A stretch of DNA of 14,679 bases. It comes from Bacteroidales bacterium UBA1725. Its GTDB lineage: Bacteria; Bacteroidota; Bacteroidia; Bacteroidales; UBA932. The stretch lies in the NCBI GenBank assembly GCA_002315815.1, contig DCIN01000080.1, positions 1 through 14,679 on the forward strand. Direction: 5' to 3'. Below, one piece after another: positions 13,266-14,679 of this stretch (position 1 is its first letter; each line of letters opens with the position of its first letter). The notes below the pieces were generated by a model. It was not told where the DNA came from and made no database searches. It saw only the letters and a program-made list of their open reading frames with translations. Position numbers and translations under genes: made by a program.

Positions 13266-14150
13266 ATGAAAACGGCATATCTGTTCCCGGGACAAGGTTC
13301 ACAATACCCCGGGATGGGCAAAGAACTGTACGACAACAGCCCGGAAGCCCGCAAACTGATGGAACAGGCCAACGGGATTCTCGGATTCCGCATCACGGAC
13401 ATTATGTTCGATGGTGATGATGATGCAATCAAGGCCACAGAAGTTACCCAGCCGGCTGTTTTCCTGCACTCTGTATGCACAGTACTGTGCAACGACTCTC
13501 TCCCCCGCCCCGATATGGCGGCCGGCCATTCGCTGGGAGAATATTCCGCGCTGGTCGCTGCCGGAGCCGTCAGCTTCGAGGATGGTCTCAGGCTTGTTGC
13601 TCTGCGGGCAAAGGCGATGCAGAAATGCTGCGAACAGCATCGGGGTATGATGGCCGCGATAATAGGCCTTGACGCTGCCAGTGTGGAAGATATTTGCAAG
13701 AGGACTGGCGGACTGGTCGTTGCCGCCAACTTCAACGGTGAGGGACAGACAGTAATTTCCGGCGATTACGATTCGGTCCTCAAAGCCTGCGATGCTATGA
13801 CCGATGCCGGAGCCCTCAGGGCACTGCCTCTGAACGTGGCCGGAGCATTCCACTCCCCTCTTATGGAAGCAGCGGGAACCGAGCTGGCAGATGCCCTCGC
13901 TACCACCACTATTTCTACGCCCCTTTATCCTGTTTATCAGAATGTTACGGCTCTTCCCGAAACAGATCCTACAAAAATCAAGGCAAATCTCATAGCCCAG
14001 CTTACAGCCCCGGTGATGTGGACACAGACTATTCGCAATATGTTCGACGACGGAGCCTGTAACTTTCTTGAAGCCGGCCCGGGGGATGTTCTCAAAGGTA
14101 TTCTCCGGAGGATGGCCCGAAAATCCGGTACCGGAATCACAATCCTTTAA
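13266..14150 (+). CDS. fabD: Malonyl-CoA:ACP transacylase
   Basis: A 294-residue cytoplasmic enzyme that moves malonyl from CoA to acyl carrier protein, the committed supply step of type II fatty-acid synthesis. The N-terminus MKTAYLFPGQGSQYPGMG is canonical and fixes the ATG at 13266. The catalytic serine is Ser89 in GHSLGEYSALVAAG, Arg114 in VALRAKAMQ binds the malonyl carboxylate, and His196 in AGAFHSPLM completes the dyad. QNVTA and FLEAGPGDVLKGILRR near the C-terminus are also typical. Length is normal (E. coli 309). It is divergent from the MenG operon across an intergenic region holding a promoter for each, and is followed after 11 bases by a CYTH gene, so those two are likely co-transcribed. 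Confidence 0.95.
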   Translation: MKTAYLFPGQGSQYPGMGKELYDNSPEARKLMEQANGILGFRITDIMFDGDDDAIKATEVTQPAVFLHSVCTVLCNDSLPRPDMAAGHSLGEYSALVAAGAVSFEDGLRLVALRAKAMQKCCEQHRGMMAAIIGLDAASVEDICKRTGGLVVAANFNGEGQTVISGDYDSVLKACDAMTDAGALRALPLNVAGAFHSPLMEAAGTELADALATTTISTPLYPVYQNVTALPETDPTKIKANLIAQLTAPVMWTQTIRNMFDDGACNFLEAGPGDVLKGILRRMARKSGTGITIL

Positions 14151-14161
14151 ATCTCATTCAG

Positions 14162-14653
14162 ATGGCCATCGAAATAGAGAGAAAATTCCTCGTGAAAAGC
14201 GATGCATACAAGGATGAAGCATTCGCGTCCAGCCGGATTATCCAGGGGTATATTTGCCGCACTTCGGGCCGTACCGTAAGAGTGAGGCTCAGAGATGGCA
14301 GAGGATGGCTCACAATCAAGGGCCCGGGCAACGCCGGAGGACTGTCTCGCTTCGAGTGGGAGAAAGAAATTTCCCCGGATGAGGCCAGAATACTTCTTGA
14401 ATTGGCCCAACCCGGTATCATCGACAAAACAAGGTATCTGGTGAAGAACACCGATGGAATCCATATCTGGGAAGTGGATGAATTCTACGGCGAAAACGAG
14501 GGACTCACCGTCGCCGAAACGGAACTGGGAGCTGAGAACGAGAGCTTTTCAGGAGCGGAATGGTTGGGCGAAGAGGTGACAGGAGACAGGAGATACTACA
14601 ATTCCTCACTCACAGTCAATCCTTTCCGGAATTGGAAGGATACGAAACGTTGA
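14162..14653 (+). CDS. CYTH-domain protein (triphosphate tunnel metalloenzyme family)
   Basis: A 163-residue protein made of a single CYTH domain. The defining ExExK motif is at residues 4-8 (EIERK) at the extreme N-terminus. It is followed by IIQGYI (26-31), alternating charged strands such as VRVRLRDGRGWLTIKGPG (38-55), RFEWEKEIS, KTRYLV and WEVDEFYGENEGLTVAETEL, which line the tunnel that holds metal and a triphosphate. Bacterial members of this short class hydrolyse inorganic triphosphate or similar compounds; relatives include adenylate cyclase CyaB and thiamine triphosphatase, so the substrate is uncertain. It starts 11 bases after the fabD stop, which suggests a shared transcript rather than a functional link. 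The gene is complete. Confidence 0.9.
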   Translation: MAIEIERKFLVKSDAYKDEAFASSRIIQGYICRTSGRTVRVRLRDGRGWLTIKGPGNAGGLSRFEWEKEISPDEARILLELAQPGIIDKTRYLVKNTDGIHIWEVDEFYGENEGLTVAETELGAENESFSGAEWLGEEVTGDRRYYNSSLTVNPFRNWKDTKR

Positions 14654-14679
14654 AATTAGTAAAGAGAAAAAAATAAGTT

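Noticed and set aside
1..14679. CRISPR array, tRNA, rRNA or transposase genes
   Set aside because: No regularly spaced repeats, no tRNA cloverleaf or rRNA signature, and no DDE or tyrosine/serine recombinase protein was recognised.

Overview
The window reads as a chromosome segment from a member of the Bacteroidota, most likely a gut-type Bacteroidales. The protein repertoire fits this (Bro-N protein, HipBA, TolC/HlyD/paired ABC-2 permease operon, menaquinone genes). So do several upstream regions carrying the Bacteroidota housekeeping promoter pattern, TTTG then about 20 bases then TAnnTTTG, and the near absence of Shine-Dalgarno sequences. I cannot name a genus from sequence alone.

Layout. 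(1) Positions 1-2352, minus strand, accessory: a Bro-N domain gene interrupted by an in-frame stop, then a complete hipBA toxin-antitoxin operon whose promoter lies between two matching palindromic operators. (2) Positions 2355-2758: a gene-free stretch of about 400 bases with four inverted repeats in a row, two of them strong hairpins. (3) Positions 2759-7558, minus strand: a tripartite export operon, in transcription order outer-membrane factor, HlyD-type adaptor, and two ABC-2 permeases, all tightly spaced or overlapping by ATGA, with no ATPase gene. A TetR-type regulator (7648-8190) is divergent. A 19-bp inverted repeat sits between them over both promoters and is the likely operator. (4) Positions 8246-9925, minus strand: a Na/phosphate cotransporter-like protein with a PhoU-like tail and a textbook Bacteroidota promoter. 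A short sequence matching the 3' part of hipA (26 of 28 bases) lies between its stop and the tetR stop. (5) Positions 10072-13137, minus strand: a three-gene operon containing a fused free-methionine-R-sulfoxide-reductase/MenG methyltransferase, menA, and a DMT/EamA transporter. (6) Positions 13266-14653, plus strand, divergent: fabD and a CYTH-domain gene.

How the genes work together. MenA prenylates 1,4-dihydroxy-2-naphthoate and MenG methylates the product, the last two steps of menaquinone synthesis. Here MenG is physically joined to a thiol-based methionine sulfoxide repair domain. The export operon and its TetR regulator form a self-contained inducible efflux module. HipBA is a self-regulated toxin-antitoxin unit. 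FabD supplies malonyl-ACP for fatty-acid synthesis.

The most unusual items are the fRMsr-MenG fusion with a tandemly repeated start region, the palindrome-dense gap beside the efflux operon, and the hipA-like direct repeat separated by 7.4 kb. No rRNA, tRNA, CRISPR array or recognisable transposase was seen.
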